A DNA stretch of 64,000 nucleotides, taken from contig OY969581.1 in NCBI GenBank assembly GCA_963701265.1, positions 310,001 to 374,000 on the forward strand. The letters run 5' to 3'. The notes under the pieces are model-generated. The model saw only the letters and a program-made list of their open reading frames with translations, made no database searches and was not told the DNA's origin. Made by a program: the position numbers and the translations under genes. The DNA comes from VRUE01 sp963701265. GTDB lineage: Bacteria; Actinomycetota; Thermoleophilia; Solirubrobacterales; 70-9. Position 1 is the first letter of the stretch, and each line of letters starts with the position of its first letter. Of this stretch, positions 50,874 through 59,380 are shown one piece after another.

Positions 50874-52352
50874 ATGACGCAGACGAACGACACAAACCGC
50901 TGGCTCGCCCTCTACGTCCTCTGCGCGGGGGTGCTGATGATCGTCCTCGACGTGACGATCGTCAACGTCGCTCTGCCGACGATCCAGGACAGCCTCGGCT
51001 TCTCCCAGAGCGACCTCACTTGGGTCGTCAACGCCTACCTGGTCCCCTTCGGCGGCCTGCTGCTGCTCGCCGGTCGTCTCGGCGACCTGCTTGGCCAGCG
51101 CAAGATGTTCCTCGTCGGCCTTGCCGTCTTCACCGCCGCCTCGCTGCTCTGCGCGGCGGCCGAGAACCAGGCAATGCTGATCGCCGGCCGCTTCTTCGCC
51201 GGCGTCGGCGGCGCGCTCTCCTCGGCCGTGGTCCTGGGAATGATCGTGACGATGTTCCCCGAGCCGCGTGAGCAGGCGAAAGCGATCGGCGTCTACGGCT
51301 TCGTCGCCTCCGCCGGCGGTTCAATCGGCCTGCTTTTGGGCGGCGCGCTGACCCAGGCGATCAGCTGGCACTGGATCTTCATCATCAACCTGCCGATCGG
51401 CATCGCCACCGCTTACGGCGCCCTGCGCCTGGTCGAGAACAAGCCCGGCATCGGCTTCAAGGCCGGCGCTGACATTCCCGGCGCCGCCCTGATCACCAGC
51501 TCGCTGATGATTGGCGTCTACGCCATCCTCGGCGTCAACGAGCATGGCTGGGGCGCGGCTCAGACCCTCATCCTGATGGCGGTCTCGCTTGCCCTCGGCG
51601 CCGCCTTCATCATCCGCCAGGCGCGGATCGAGAACCCGTTGATGCCGCTGCGCCTCTTCCACCACCGCAACGTGGTCGGGGCCAACGTGATCCAGGCGTT
51701 CCTGGTCGCGGGCATGTTCGGCATGTTCTTCCTCGGTGCGCTTTACCTGCAGCGGGTGCTCGGCTACGACGCGCTCCAAGTCGGCCTTGCCTTCCTGCCG
51801 ACGACGGTCGTGATGGGGACGATGTCGCTCGGCTTCTCGGAAAAGCTGATCATGCGCTTCGGCCCGCGGACGACGCTGATCCCGGGCGTGATCATGGTCG
51901 GGATCGGCCTGCTGCTCTTCGCCCGCACCCCGGTTCACGGCGACTACCTGACCGACCTGCTGGCGCCGCTGCTGCTGATCGGCTTCGGCGTCGGCACCGC
52001 CTTCCCCTCGCTGATGACGCTGGCGATGTCAGGAGCAACGCCCGAGGACTCGGGCCTCGCCTCCGGCGTGGTCAGCACCAGCATGCAGGTGGGCGGCGCG
52101 ATCGGCCTCGCCGTGCTGGCAACGCTGGCGGCCCAGCGCACCGACAACAAACTCGCCGATGGCGCCGGCCAGCTGGCCGCGCTCAACTCCGGCTACCACC
52201 TCGCCTACGTGATCGGCGCGATCCTCGTCGGCATCGCTGTGGTGGTCGCGGTCACCGTCCTGCGCGAAGTGCCGATGCCCTCGCCGGAGGAAATGGCCGA
52301 ACACGCTCAGCAGCCGGCGGGCGAGAGCGAGCCGGCCTACTCCGAGGCCTGA
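50874..52352 (+). CDS. DHA2-family MFS drug efflux transporter
   Basis: Proton-driven exporter of the EmrB/QacA type. About 492 residues from ATG 50874, preceded by AAGGTGG. Roughly 14 membrane segments; DHA2 motifs are LDVTIVNVALPTIQ (TM1, motif D1), WVVNAYLV, GRLGDLLGQRK (motif A), and GSIGLLLGGALTQAISWHWI (motif C). A short polar C-terminus follows. The divergent HxlR regulator and shared palindrome imply inducible multidrug or metabolite efflux; the substrate is unknown. Confidence 0.93.
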   Translation: MTQTNDTNRWLALYVLCAGVLMIVLDVTIVNVALPTIQDSLGFSQSDLTWVVNAYLVPFGGLLLLAGRLGDLLGQRKMFLVGLAVFTAASLLCAAAENQAMLIAGRFFAGVGGALSSAVVLGMIVTMFPEPREQAKAIGVYGFVASAGGSIGLLLGGALTQAISWHWIFIINLPIGIATAYGALRLVENKPGIGFKAGADIPGAALITSSLMIGVYAILGVNEHGWGAAQTLILMAVSLALGAAFIIRQARIENPLMPLRLFHHRNVVGANVIQAFLVAGMFGMFFLGALYLQRVLGYDALQVGLAFLPTTVVMGTMSLGFSEKLIMRFGPRTTLIPGVIMVGIGLLLFARTPVHGDYLTDLLAPLLLIGFGVGTAFPSLMTLAMSGATPEDSGLASGVVSTSMQVGGAIGLAVLATLAAQRTDNKLADGAGQLAALNSGYHLAYVIGAILVGIAVVVAVTVLREVPMPSPEEMAEHAQQPAGESEPAYSEA

Positions 52353-52380
52353 TCCTCTTCCACCGGAACGGACTGTGGCG

Positions 52381-53556
52381 TCAGGCGAGCTCGGCGAGAC
52401 GGCGTTCGAGGAAGCGGCGCTCGACCGGGTTGGCCGCCAGGGCGAGGGCTCGCTCGTAGGCGGTCGCCGCCTCCGCCTCGCGGCCCAGCCGGCGCGATAG
52501 GTCGGCGCGGGCGGCGTGGAGGGGGTGGTAGTCGTCGAGACCCTCGATCGCATCGATCGCCGCCAGGCCGGCCTCGGGCCCGTCGCGCATCGCGATCGCA
52601 ACCGCCAGGTTGAGCTCGACGATCGGGCTCGGGGCGATCGTCGCGTGCCATTCGTAGAGCCGCACGATGCGGTCCCAGTCTGTGTCACCAGCAGTTGCGG
52701 CTTCCGCGTGGACGGCGGCGATCCGCGCCTGGACCGTGTACTGGCCGGGCCCGCCCACCGCGGCCTGCCGGGAGAGCTCGAGGCCCTCGGCGATCCGCCC
52801 CGCGTCCCAGAGCGAGCGGTCCTGCTCTTCCAGCAGGACGATCTCGCCCTGGTCGTCGAGCCGCGCCGGCCGCCGCGCGTCGGTGAGCAGCATCAGCGCC
52901 AGCAGGCCGCGTGCCTCGGGCTCGCGCGGCAGCATCGCGACGAGGATGTGGGCGAGGCGGATCGCTTCGCCGCTGAGCTCGGTGCGGACCAGCTCCTCGC
53001 CGGAGGCGGCGAGGTAGCCCTCGTTGAAGACGAGGTAGAGCGTCGCCAGCACGGCCGGCAGCCGCTCCGGCATCTGCTCGACCACCGGCACCTCGTAGGG
53101 GATGTTGTTGGCGGCGATCTTGCGCTTGGCGCGAACGATCCGCTGCGCCATCGCGCTCTCGCTGCTGAGGAAGGCGCGGGCGATCTCGCCGGTGCTGAGG
53201 CCGCCGAGGCTGCGCAGGGTCAGCGCCACCCGCGCCTCGGCGCCCAGCGCCGGGTGGCAGCAGGTGAAGATCAGCCGCAGGCGGTCGTCCTCGATCTCGC
53301 CCAGTTGCTCCCCGGGCGTCGCCTCCGGTTCGGCGTGCAGTGCTTCCAGTCGCTCCAGCGCCGCGACCTTGTCGCGCAGCACGCCCTCGCGGCGGATCCG
53401 GTCGATCGCCCGGTTGCGCGCCACCTGGGTGATCCAGGCCCCCGGGTTATCTGGCACCCCCTCGTGCGGCCAGCGCTCGAGGGCGACGACGAAGGCCTCC
53501 TGCACCACCTCTTCGGCAAGGTCGAAATCGCCGGTGACGCGGATCAGCGTCGCCAC
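52381..53556 (-). CDS. ECF42-type RNA polymerase sigma factor (SigJ-like, DUF6596)
   Basis: The 391 residues from GTG 53556 contain sigma region 2 (GDFDLAEEVVQEAFVVALER; NPGAWITQVARNRAIDR), region 4 (LRSLGGLSTGEIARAFLSSE), then the long C-terminal extension of ECF42 sigma factors (LVFNEGYLAASG; YEWHATIAPSPIVELNLAVA). Family-like residues continue in frame upstream (VAARAFREESGRAV) to about 53610, but no ATG, GTG or TTG is available there, so the true start is uncertain. Lies downstream of the YCII gene, the usual partner of ECF42 sigmas. Confidence 0.88.
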   Translation of the reverse strand: MATLIRVTGDFDLAEEVVQEAFVVALERWPHEGVPDNPGAWITQVARNRAIDRIRREGVLRDKVAALERLEALHAEPEATPGEQLGEIEDDRLRLIFTCCHPALGAEARVALTLRSLGGLSTGEIARAFLSSESAMAQRIVRAKRKIAANNIPYEVPVVEQMPERLPAVLATLYLVFNEGYLAASGEELVRTELSGEAIRLAHILVAMLPREPEARGLLALMLLTDARRPARLDDQGEIVLLEEQDRSLWDAGRIAEGLELSRQAAVGGPGQYTVQARIAAVHAEAATAGDTDWDRIVRLYEWHATIAPSPIVELNLAVAIAMRDGPEAGLAAIDAIEGLDDYHPLHAARADLSRRLGREAEAATAYERALALAANPVERRFLERRLAELA

Positions 53557-53612
53557 CGCACGCCCCGACTCCTCGCGGAAGGCGCGGGCGGCGACGCTGT
53601 CGCGAGCCGCGG

Positions 53613-53990
53613 CTACGAGCGCTCCGCCTTCTCCAGCAGTTCCGCGCCGTCGGCGACCAGCGGGCGGATTTCGACGTGACCGCTGCGCAGCGGGATCCTC
53701 TTCGCCCAGGCGAGCGCCTCGTCGAGGTTCTCGACCTCGATCATCCAGAAGCCGGCCAGCTGCTCCTTGGTCTCGGCAAAGGGGCCGTCGGTGACCAGCG
53801 GCTCGCCGTCGCCGTAGTGGAGGGTGGTGCCGGTGGCGCGCTCCTGCAGCCCGGCGCCGGTGACCATCGCCCCGGCCTCGGTCAGCTCGGCGTTGAATTC
53901 ACCCATCTCGGCGAGGTTCTGCTTCACCTCGTCGGGGGTGACGTCCTCCCAGCTGCGCTCCTCGGAAATCAGGGCAAGCATGAACTGCAT
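53613..53990 (-). CDS. YCII/DGPF-domain protein
   Basis: 125 residues with the core LHYGDGEPLVTDGPFAETKE, then LAGFWMIEVENLDEALAWAK and SGHVEIRPLV. The DGPF motif is typical of small YCII-related proteins encoded next to ECF42 sigma factors and thought to influence sigma activity. It reads into the sigma gene directly downstream: its stop lies within the apparent 5' extension of that gene. Confidence 0.92.
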   Translation of the reverse strand: MQFMLALISEERSWEDVTPDEVKQNLAEMGEFNAELTEAGAMVTGAGLQERATGTTLHYGDGEPLVTDGPFAETKEQLAGFWMIEVENLDEALAWAKRIPLRSGHVEIRPLVADGAELLEKAERS

Positions 53991-54075
53991 CTCGGTTCCT
54001 CCTGTCTCATGAGCAGCGCCGTTTGGCCGCTCTCACCCTAACGACGAACGGCTGGGGCTCAGATCGACAGGCCCC

Positions 54076-54951
54076 TCAGGTTGACGTAGCTGCGAGCGCC
54101 TGTGCCAAGCCCTGCGGGTCTTCGATCTGCGGGTAGTGAGCGAGCTCGGGCAGCTCGCTCACGGGCACCTCGGGCCGCAGCTTGCGCAGCGCCGCCAGCA
54201 CGCTGGTCGTCGCCACCGGGTCCTGCAGTCCCCAGGCGAGGCTGAGCGCACCGGGCCACTCGCGGATCGCGCCGTGCCAGCGCTCGGCGTGGGCTTCGCG
54301 CTGGTCCATGTAGGAGATCAGCCGGTGGCCGAGGGTGCGGCCGCCGCTGTGGCAGATCAGCGCCCACTGGTCTTCGGCCTCCGCCTCGCTGAGCGGGTGC
54401 GCGGCGGAGAAGACCGAGCCGAACTGGTGGCGGAAGAAGCGCTCGCTGGAGAGGCGGGCGACGAGCGGCCCGAGGCGGCTGCGCAGCGCCTTCTGCGCCG
54501 GGGTCGGGCTGGCGACTTCGAGCACCATGCTGCCGTTGAAGAGCAGGATCCCGGCGATCTCCATCGCCAGCTTGCCCTCGAGGTCGCGGGCCATCAGCTC
54601 GTTGGCGACCGAGGTGCCCATGTCGTGGGCGACGATGAAGACGGGGCGCCCGCCACCGTGTCGCCGCACCAGCTCCTCGGTCAGGTCGGCCTGCCAGAAG
54701 AGGCTGTAGTCGTGCTCGCGCGGCTTCGCCGAGAGGCCGAAGCCGAGGAAGTCGAAGGCGAGCACGTTGCGCCCCGGCAGCTCTTCAAACAGCAGTCGCC
54801 AGTCGTAGGAGCTGGAGGGGAAGCCGTGCAGGAGCAGCAGCAACGGTCCCTCCCCCTCCTGGCGGAAGGTGTGGATCGAGTAGCCGCGGAACTCCTCACT
54901 CTGCCCGCGCCCCTGCCAGGCGCGGACCCGCTCAGTCAGCCCATCCGACAT
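54076..54951 (-). CDS. Alpha/beta hydrolase, haloalkane dehalogenase/epoxide hydrolase-like
   Basis: 291 residues. Oxyanion HGFP (LLLLHGFPSSSYDW), FDFLGFGLSAKP, nucleophile elbow AHDMGTS with Asp as nucleophile (near residue 120), as in dehalogenases and epoxide hydrolases, and catalytic His in ELAHYPQIEDP. The WQADLTEEL and cap segments fit the same subfamily. It follows the second hydrolase by 19 bp, so the pair is probably one operon. Substrate not predictable. Confidence 0.9.
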   Translation of the reverse strand: MSDGLTERVRAWQGRGQSEEFRGYSIHTFRQEGEGPLLLLLHGFPSSSYDWRLLFEELPGRNVLAFDFLGFGLSAKPREHDYSLFWQADLTEELVRRHGGGRPVFIVAHDMGTSVANELMARDLEGKLAMEIAGILLFNGSMVLEVASPTPAQKALRSRLGPLVARLSSERFFRHQFGSVFSAAHPLSEAEAEDQWALICHSGGRTLGHRLISYMDQREAHAERWHGAIREWPGALSLAWGLQDPVATTSVLAALRKLRPEVPVSELPELAHYPQIEDPQGLAQALAATST

Positions 54952-54970
54952 TGACCCACCTCCAGTGTGG

Positions 54971-55819
54971 TCAATCTCCGAAGCGCTTGACGAAGGCGAG
55001 CGCGTTCTCGGCGACCTCGCGCCAGCCGTGGTCGATCGTCAGCGTGTGACCGCGGTGGGGCATCTCGATGTGCTCGGTAACGCCCGGGTTGTGGTTCTTC
55101 TGCTGCTTGAAGGCGGCCTTGCTCATCGCCGGCGGCACGGCGTGGTCGTCCTCGCCGGTGAAGACCAGGAGCGGCCCGCGCTCGGGATTCTTGGTGTCGG
55201 CCTTGGTCTCGGCAGAGGGGTTGAAGTTCGCCATCGCCGCCTGGAAGAGCGGCTTGGCGGGCGCGGCGACGTGGTAGGTCTCATACAGGGCCCGCGCCTC
55301 GTCCTCGGGGATCGCGTTGGCCCAGCTGTAGCGGAACTGCCCAAACGTGAGGGTCAGGGCGCGTCCCTTGTTGAGCGGATTGCGCAGTGCCGGCAACGCC
55401 GTGCGCAGGGCCGGGACCGGCAGTGGCAGCACGCCTTTGAACGGCGCCGGATCGATCGCGACCGAGGCGATCGAGAGGCCCCGCCCGGCGAGGATCTGGG
55501 TGATCAAGCCGCCGAAGGAGTGGCCGATGATCGCCGGCTTCTTCTCGAGCTTGCCGATCGCCGCGGCGAAGTGGTCGGCAACCGCGACCACGCCGACGCC
55601 GGCGAGGGCCTGCGGGTTGGCGCGCGCAGCCTCGACGCTCTCCGGGTCACCGGGCCAGCCCGGTGCCACCGCGGCGAAGCCGGCCTCCTCGAAGAGATCG
55701 ATCCAGTTCTGCCAGCTGCTCGGCAGCAGCCAGAGGCCGTGGACGAAGACGACGGGAGTCCGCCCTGATGCGTTTGCTTTCTCGACCTGCTCTGACTCGG
55801 CCTGCGTGATCGTCGCCAT
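54971..55819 (-). CDS. Alpha/beta hydrolase with serine nucleophile
   Basis: About 282 residues from ATG 55819, preceded by AAGGA (an in-frame GTG at 55825 is less well spaced). Motifs: VVFVHGLWLLPSSWQ, nucleophile elbow GHSFGG, acid in VFTGEDDHAVP and His in PHRGHTLTIDHGW. The subfamily resembles esterase/lipase-like EstA hydrolases of actinobacteria. No signal peptide. Upstream partner of the dehalogenase-like gene and divergent from the ASH-domain protein. Confidence 0.88.
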   Translation of the reverse strand: MATITQAESEQVEKANASGRTPVVFVHGLWLLPSSWQNWIDLFEEAGFAAVAPGWPGDPESVEAARANPQALAGVGVVAVADHFAAAIGKLEKKPAIIGHSFGGLITQILAGRGLSIASVAIDPAPFKGVLPLPVPALRTALPALRNPLNKGRALTLTFGQFRYSWANAIPEDEARALYETYHVAAPAKPLFQAAMANFNPSAETKADTKNPERGPLLVFTGEDDHAVPPAMSKAAFKQQKNHNPGVTEHIEMPHRGHTLTIDHGWREVAENALAFVKRFGD

Positions 55820-55888
55820 GTACACGTCCTTGAGTGAAATTTCTTTCGCATCGTCAAATAGACGAGCGCCGCGGTCGATGAAGCGTCC

Positions 55889-56800
55889 ATGTTCTCACTC
55901 CGAAGCAAGTCCAAGTCAGCGCGGCGCGCCTCCGCGACAACCCTCGTAGTCGCCATCTGCGCGCTGTTGGCAGCGATTCCGGCCACCGGCATGGCCGCAC
56001 CCGGGCCGGGTGAAGAGCCGCAGCTCGCCTTCGAACCCGGCAGCTATGACTTTGGCCTGCTCGAAGCCAACCGCTCCAGCGGTCAGACCAACTTCCAGCT
56101 GCGCAACGTCGGCAGCGTCTCGGCGCCGATCTACTCGATCAACGTCGTCGGCTCGGGCTCGGGTGCCTTCTGGACCGGCAACAGCGACTGCTTCGGCCAC
56201 CCCCTCGAACCCAATGAAACCTGCTTGGTCCAGGTCAACTTCGGTCCCTACGACGCCGTGCCCTTCGCGGCCCAGCTGCGCGCCGAATCCGATTCCGGCA
56301 CCAGCTTCACCGCCGCGCTCAGCGGCGAAGGCGGCCGCCCCGCGCTCACCGCCGCCTCCAACCCGACCAACTTCGGCTCAGTGCCGGTTGACTCGGGCGG
56401 CGTGGTCAAGACGATCGACGTCACCAACGAGGGCAACATGCCGGGGGGCGCCTTCATCGCCGTGATCTCCGGCGGTGCCGTTGGCAGCTTCCACCTGCTC
56501 GACGAGAACTGCACCGGCTTCCCGCTCAGCCCGGCTGCGACCTGCAACCTCCAAGTCAGCTTCGAACCGATCAGCACCGGCGCCAAGACGGCCCGCCTCT
56601 TCCTGGTCGGCGACGGTGACGGCGGAGTGCAGATCACGCTGACCGGCGTCGGGCTCGAGCCCGAACCGATTGCCGACGCGTCGGGCCCGGGCCCCGCCGC
56701 CCCTGCAACCGCCAAGCCCCGCAAGCACCGCGTGCGCCCGAAGAACCAGCGGCGTCGTGGCGGCCGGGTTGGCCTCGCCTACAAGCGCACGCTGCGCTAG
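55889..56800 (+). CDS. Secreted protein with two ASH/choice-of-anchor D-type domains
   Basis: 303 residues with signal peptide ending TGMAAPG. Two Ig-like ASH/HYDIN-type units: residues 45-145 (YDFGLLEANRSSGQTNFQLR; NETCLVQVNFGP) and 150-250 (NFGSVPVDSGGVVKTIDVTN; AATCNLQVSFEPISTGAKTA). Each carries a Cys pair. The C-terminus is very basic (PRKHRVRPKNQRRRGGR), like the tails of the cluster A and B surface proteins. Surface-associated; function unknown. Confidence 0.85.
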   Translation: MFSLRSKSKSARRASATTLVVAICALLAAIPATGMAAPGPGEEPQLAFEPGSYDFGLLEANRSSGQTNFQLRNVGSVSAPIYSINVVGSGSGAFWTGNSDCFGHPLEPNETCLVQVNFGPYDAVPFAAQLRAESDSGTSFTAALSGEGGRPALTAASNPTNFGSVPVDSGGVVKTIDVTNEGNMPGGAFIAVISGGAVGSFHLLDENCTGFPLSPAATCNLQVSFEPISTGAKTARLFLVGDGDGGVQITLTGVGLEPEPIADASGPGPAAPATAKPRKHRVRPKNQRRRGGRVGLAYKRTLR

Positions 56801-56818
56801 GGCTGGAAAGCTCCGCGG

Positions 56819-57754
56819 ATGCCCGAGGCGTCCGAATTCATCTCCGATCGGGTGCGCTCTGCCTGCGAGTGGGTCGCGGGCCGGGCGCGCTCGGTGCGGA
56901 TCGAGCAGAAAGCTCTGGCGCCCTACGCAGCGGGTCTGCCCGACAAAGCGGAGTTGCCCGCGCCCGATCCGGCGACCGAGCTCGTCGATGGGGACCGCGA
57001 GGCCCGCATCGCGTTCGTCCTCTGCCTCGACGCGATCAACTTCGGCTCCGGCTGGTGGCCGACGATCTGCAAGCGCCCGGGCCACAGCGGCTACTTCACG
57101 ATCGCGGCGGGGCTGACCGAGCGCTTTCGCGAGAGCGGGCCGTGGTCGGCCGCCGAGCTGACCGAGCTGCGAGCGGCTGACATCGCCACTGTCGTGGGCC
57201 AGGAGGCTGAGCACCCGCTGATGGCTCACTACGCGGCGGCGCTCAACGACGTCGGCGAGCGCGTTGGAGCTGAGCACGGCGGTCGCTTTGAGGCCGTGGT
57301 CGAGGCCGCGAACGGCTCCGCACCGGCGCTCGCGGGAGTGCTCGCCGAGTGGGAGGCCTTCGCCGACACCTCCACATACGAGGGTCGCCCGATCCCCTTC
57401 TTCAAGCGCGCCCAGATAGCGGCCGCCGACGTCGCCCGCATGGGGCTCGCCGAGCTGCGCGACCTCGACCGGCTCACCGCCTTTGCCGACAACCTCGTCC
57501 CCCACGTGCTCAGGGTCGACGGCGTACTGCAGCTTGATCCGGCCCTGGAGGAGAAAATCGAAGCCGGCGACCTGCTCGAGCACGGCTCCGCCGAGGAGGT
57601 CGAGCTGCGCGCCTGCGCCGTCCACGCGATCGAGCAACTCGCCGCCGCCGCGCCCCTCACCCCCGCCGAGATCGACGGCCTCCTCTGGAACCGAGGCCGC
57701 GCCCAGCGCTACAAGGCGTTCCCCCGACCCCGCTCCCGCAACACTGCCTACTAA
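56819..57754 (+). CDS. Queuosine salvage protein (DUF2419, Qng1-like)
   Basis: DUF2419 proteins release queuine from queuosine 5'-phosphate. The 311-residue product has the family landmarks: AINFGSGWWPTICKRPG, EHPLMAHYAAALNDVG, FFKRAQIAAADV, FADNLVPHVLRVDGVL, ELRACAVHAIEQLA and the closing IDGLLWNRG with KAFPRPRSRNTAY. Catalytic Asp candidates lie in the ADNLVPH segment. No tgt or queuosine-synthesis gene is in the window, so a salvage lifestyle is inferred. It starts 18 bp after the ASH-domain gene. Confidence 0.88.
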   Translation: MPEASEFISDRVRSACEWVAGRARSVRIEQKALAPYAAGLPDKAELPAPDPATELVDGDREARIAFVLCLDAINFGSGWWPTICKRPGHSGYFTIAAGLTERFRESGPWSAAELTELRAADIATVVGQEAEHPLMAHYAAALNDVGERVGAEHGGRFEAVVEAANGSAPALAGVLAEWEAFADTSTYEGRPIPFFKRAQIAAADVARMGLAELRDLDRLTAFADNLVPHVLRVDGVLQLDPALEEKIEAGDLLEHGSAEEVELRACAVHAIEQLAAAAPLTPAEIDGLLWNRGRAQRYKAFPRPRSRNTAY

Positions 57755-57812
57755 CGGCCTCCGCGAGTTCGTCCTGGACCCCGATATATGCGGGCTGAGA
57801 CGGACTCGGTGA

Positions 57813-58604
57813 TCAGCCCGCGGCTTCGGCTCGCTTGAGGCCGCCGCGGGCCCAGAGGGCGAAGAGGATTGGGAGGGTGAAGGCGATCGCGAAGGCGAGG
57901 GCGACGATGACCGGTTCGCCGGAGATGAAGCCGCGGCCGGCCTCGAGCAGCGCGGTCACCGGGTTGACCGAGGCGACGGCGTGGATCCAGCCGCTGAGCA
58001 GGCTGAGCGGCACGTAGACGGGGGCGAGGAAGAGGATCAGGAAGACGGGGAACTGCATCAGTGGGCCGCCCTGGATCGAGCGCACCCGCATCGCCACGCC
58101 CGCCGCCCACAGCGTCGCGGTGAGGTTGGTCAGGATCGCCAGCCCGTAGAGGCCGAACAGTTCGACCCCGCCGCCGCCAACCTCCATCCCGGCGATCAGG
58201 GCGATCGTGGTCAGCACGGTCCAGGTGATCGCCGCTCTGGTCAGGGCAGCGATCGCGTAGCCGGCGACGATGCCGCTGCGGTTGCTGGCGGCGAGCAGGT
58301 AGCGGTTGGCGAAGCCGATCTCGAAGTCGCGAGCGATGCCGAAGCCGGTGAAGACGCCGCCGAAGGCGGCCGACTGCAGCAGCACGAAGACGAACTGGAA
58401 GGCGGTGTAGCCGCTGGGGAAGTCGAAGCCGGGCACGTTGCCGACCGCCGAGAGGCCGCCGGCGAAGGCGACGAAGAAGAAGAGCGGGAAGACGATCGCC
58501 GGCGCCAGGAAGGCCGGGTTGCTGAGGAAGTTGTGGATGCTGCGCCAGGCGACCGCGCGCGCGATCGCGCCGAAGCTGGCCGTGCCGCGCTCGCTTCCGC
58601 TCAT
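57813..58604 (-). CDS. ABC-2 type transporter permease (second)
   Basis: About 263 residues from ATG 58604 (MSGSERGT), six membrane segments, e.g. AIVFPLFFFVAFAGG, IAALTRAAITWTVLTTIALI, LYGLAILTNLTATLW, FPVFLILFLAPVYVPL followed by HAVASVNPVTALLEAGRGFI, the ABC2_membrane/DrrB signature. The start overlaps the stop of the upstream permease (ATGA). With its twin and the ATPase it forms a DrrAB-like exporter with two distinct permeases. Confidence 0.9.
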   Translation of the reverse strand: MSGSERGTASFGAIARAVAWRSIHNFLSNPAFLAPAIVFPLFFFVAFAGGLSAVGNVPGFDFPSGYTAFQFVFVLLQSAAFGGVFTGFGIARDFEIGFANRYLLAASNRSGIVAGYAIAALTRAAITWTVLTTIALIAGMEVGGGGVELFGLYGLAILTNLTATLWAAGVAMRVRSIQGGPLMQFPVFLILFLAPVYVPLSLLSGWIHAVASVNPVTALLEAGRGFISGEPVIVALAFAIAFTLPILFALWARGGLKRAEAAG

Positions 58605-59380
58605 GTCCGCACCAGCCGCGTCTTCATCGCGCTGTTCGCCGCCAGCATGCCGATGATCAGCACCGCGGCGGCGATGCCGAAGCCGAGCGCCAGCGCACCC
58701 GCGTCCCAGCCTTCGAAGAGCAGCGAGCGGAAGGCCTCGAGCAGATAGGTGACCGGGTTGGCGGAGGCGACGTCGTGGAACCACTGCGTCTGCAGCAGTT
58801 CCAGCGGCAGCGCCATTGCGGAGAGGAAGAGGAAGACGAAGAAGACCGGGAAGAGGCTTTGCACCGCCTCGCCCGAGCCGGTGCGCAGGGCGGCGAAGAG
58901 CCCGATCGAGCCGAAGGCGACCGTGACCGAGACCGAGAGCGCGACGATCGTCAGGGCGCCGCCGACGCCGGTGACCAGTTCGGCCCCGGCGATCAGACCC
59001 ACGCTCAGGTAGGTCACCGCCTGCACGAGGCCGAGCAGCACGGTGCCGGCGAGCAGGCCGCCGAGCAGGGCCGCGCCGCGCAGCGGGGTCAGCGCCAGGC
59101 GGTTGAGGAAGCCGGTCTCGATGTCACGGGCGAGGTCGGTGCCTGTGTTCATCACCGAGAAGAGCGCCCCCTGCACGAAGGGCACGGCGAGGGCGAAGGT
59201 GAGGTAGGAGTCGGTGGGGAAGCCGGGCAGGCTGGTCGTGTCTTTCAGCCCACCCGAGTTGACCGCGAGCAGGAAGAGCGGGAAGACCAGGGCGGGGACG
59301 ATCTGCGCCGGCTGGCGCAGGGTGCGCAGCGTCGAGCGCCGCGCCAGCTGACCGACCTGGGTGCGCAGCCCGCTGCTCAT
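58601..59380 (-). CDS. ABC-2 type transporter permease (first)
   Basis: 259 residues, six membrane segments: IVPALVFPLFLLAVNSGGL, then RDIETGFLNRLALTPLRGAA, GTVLLGLVQAVTYLSVGLIA and FPVFFVFLFLSAMALPLELL with HDVASANPVTYLLEAFRSLL. Same DrrB-like family as its neighbour. Overlaps both the ATPase upstream (59377-59380) and the second permease downstream, giving tight translational coupling. Confidence 0.9.
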   Translation of the reverse strand: MSSGLRTQVGQLARRSTLRTLRQPAQIVPALVFPLFLLAVNSGGLKDTTSLPGFPTDSYLTFALAVPFVQGALFSVMNTGTDLARDIETGFLNRLALTPLRGAALLGGLLAGTVLLGLVQAVTYLSVGLIAGAELVTGVGGALTIVALSVSVTVAFGSIGLFAALRTGSGEAVQSLFPVFFVFLFLSAMALPLELLQTQWFHDVASANPVTYLLEAFRSLLFEGWDAGALALGFGIAAAVLIIGMLAANSAMKTRLVRT

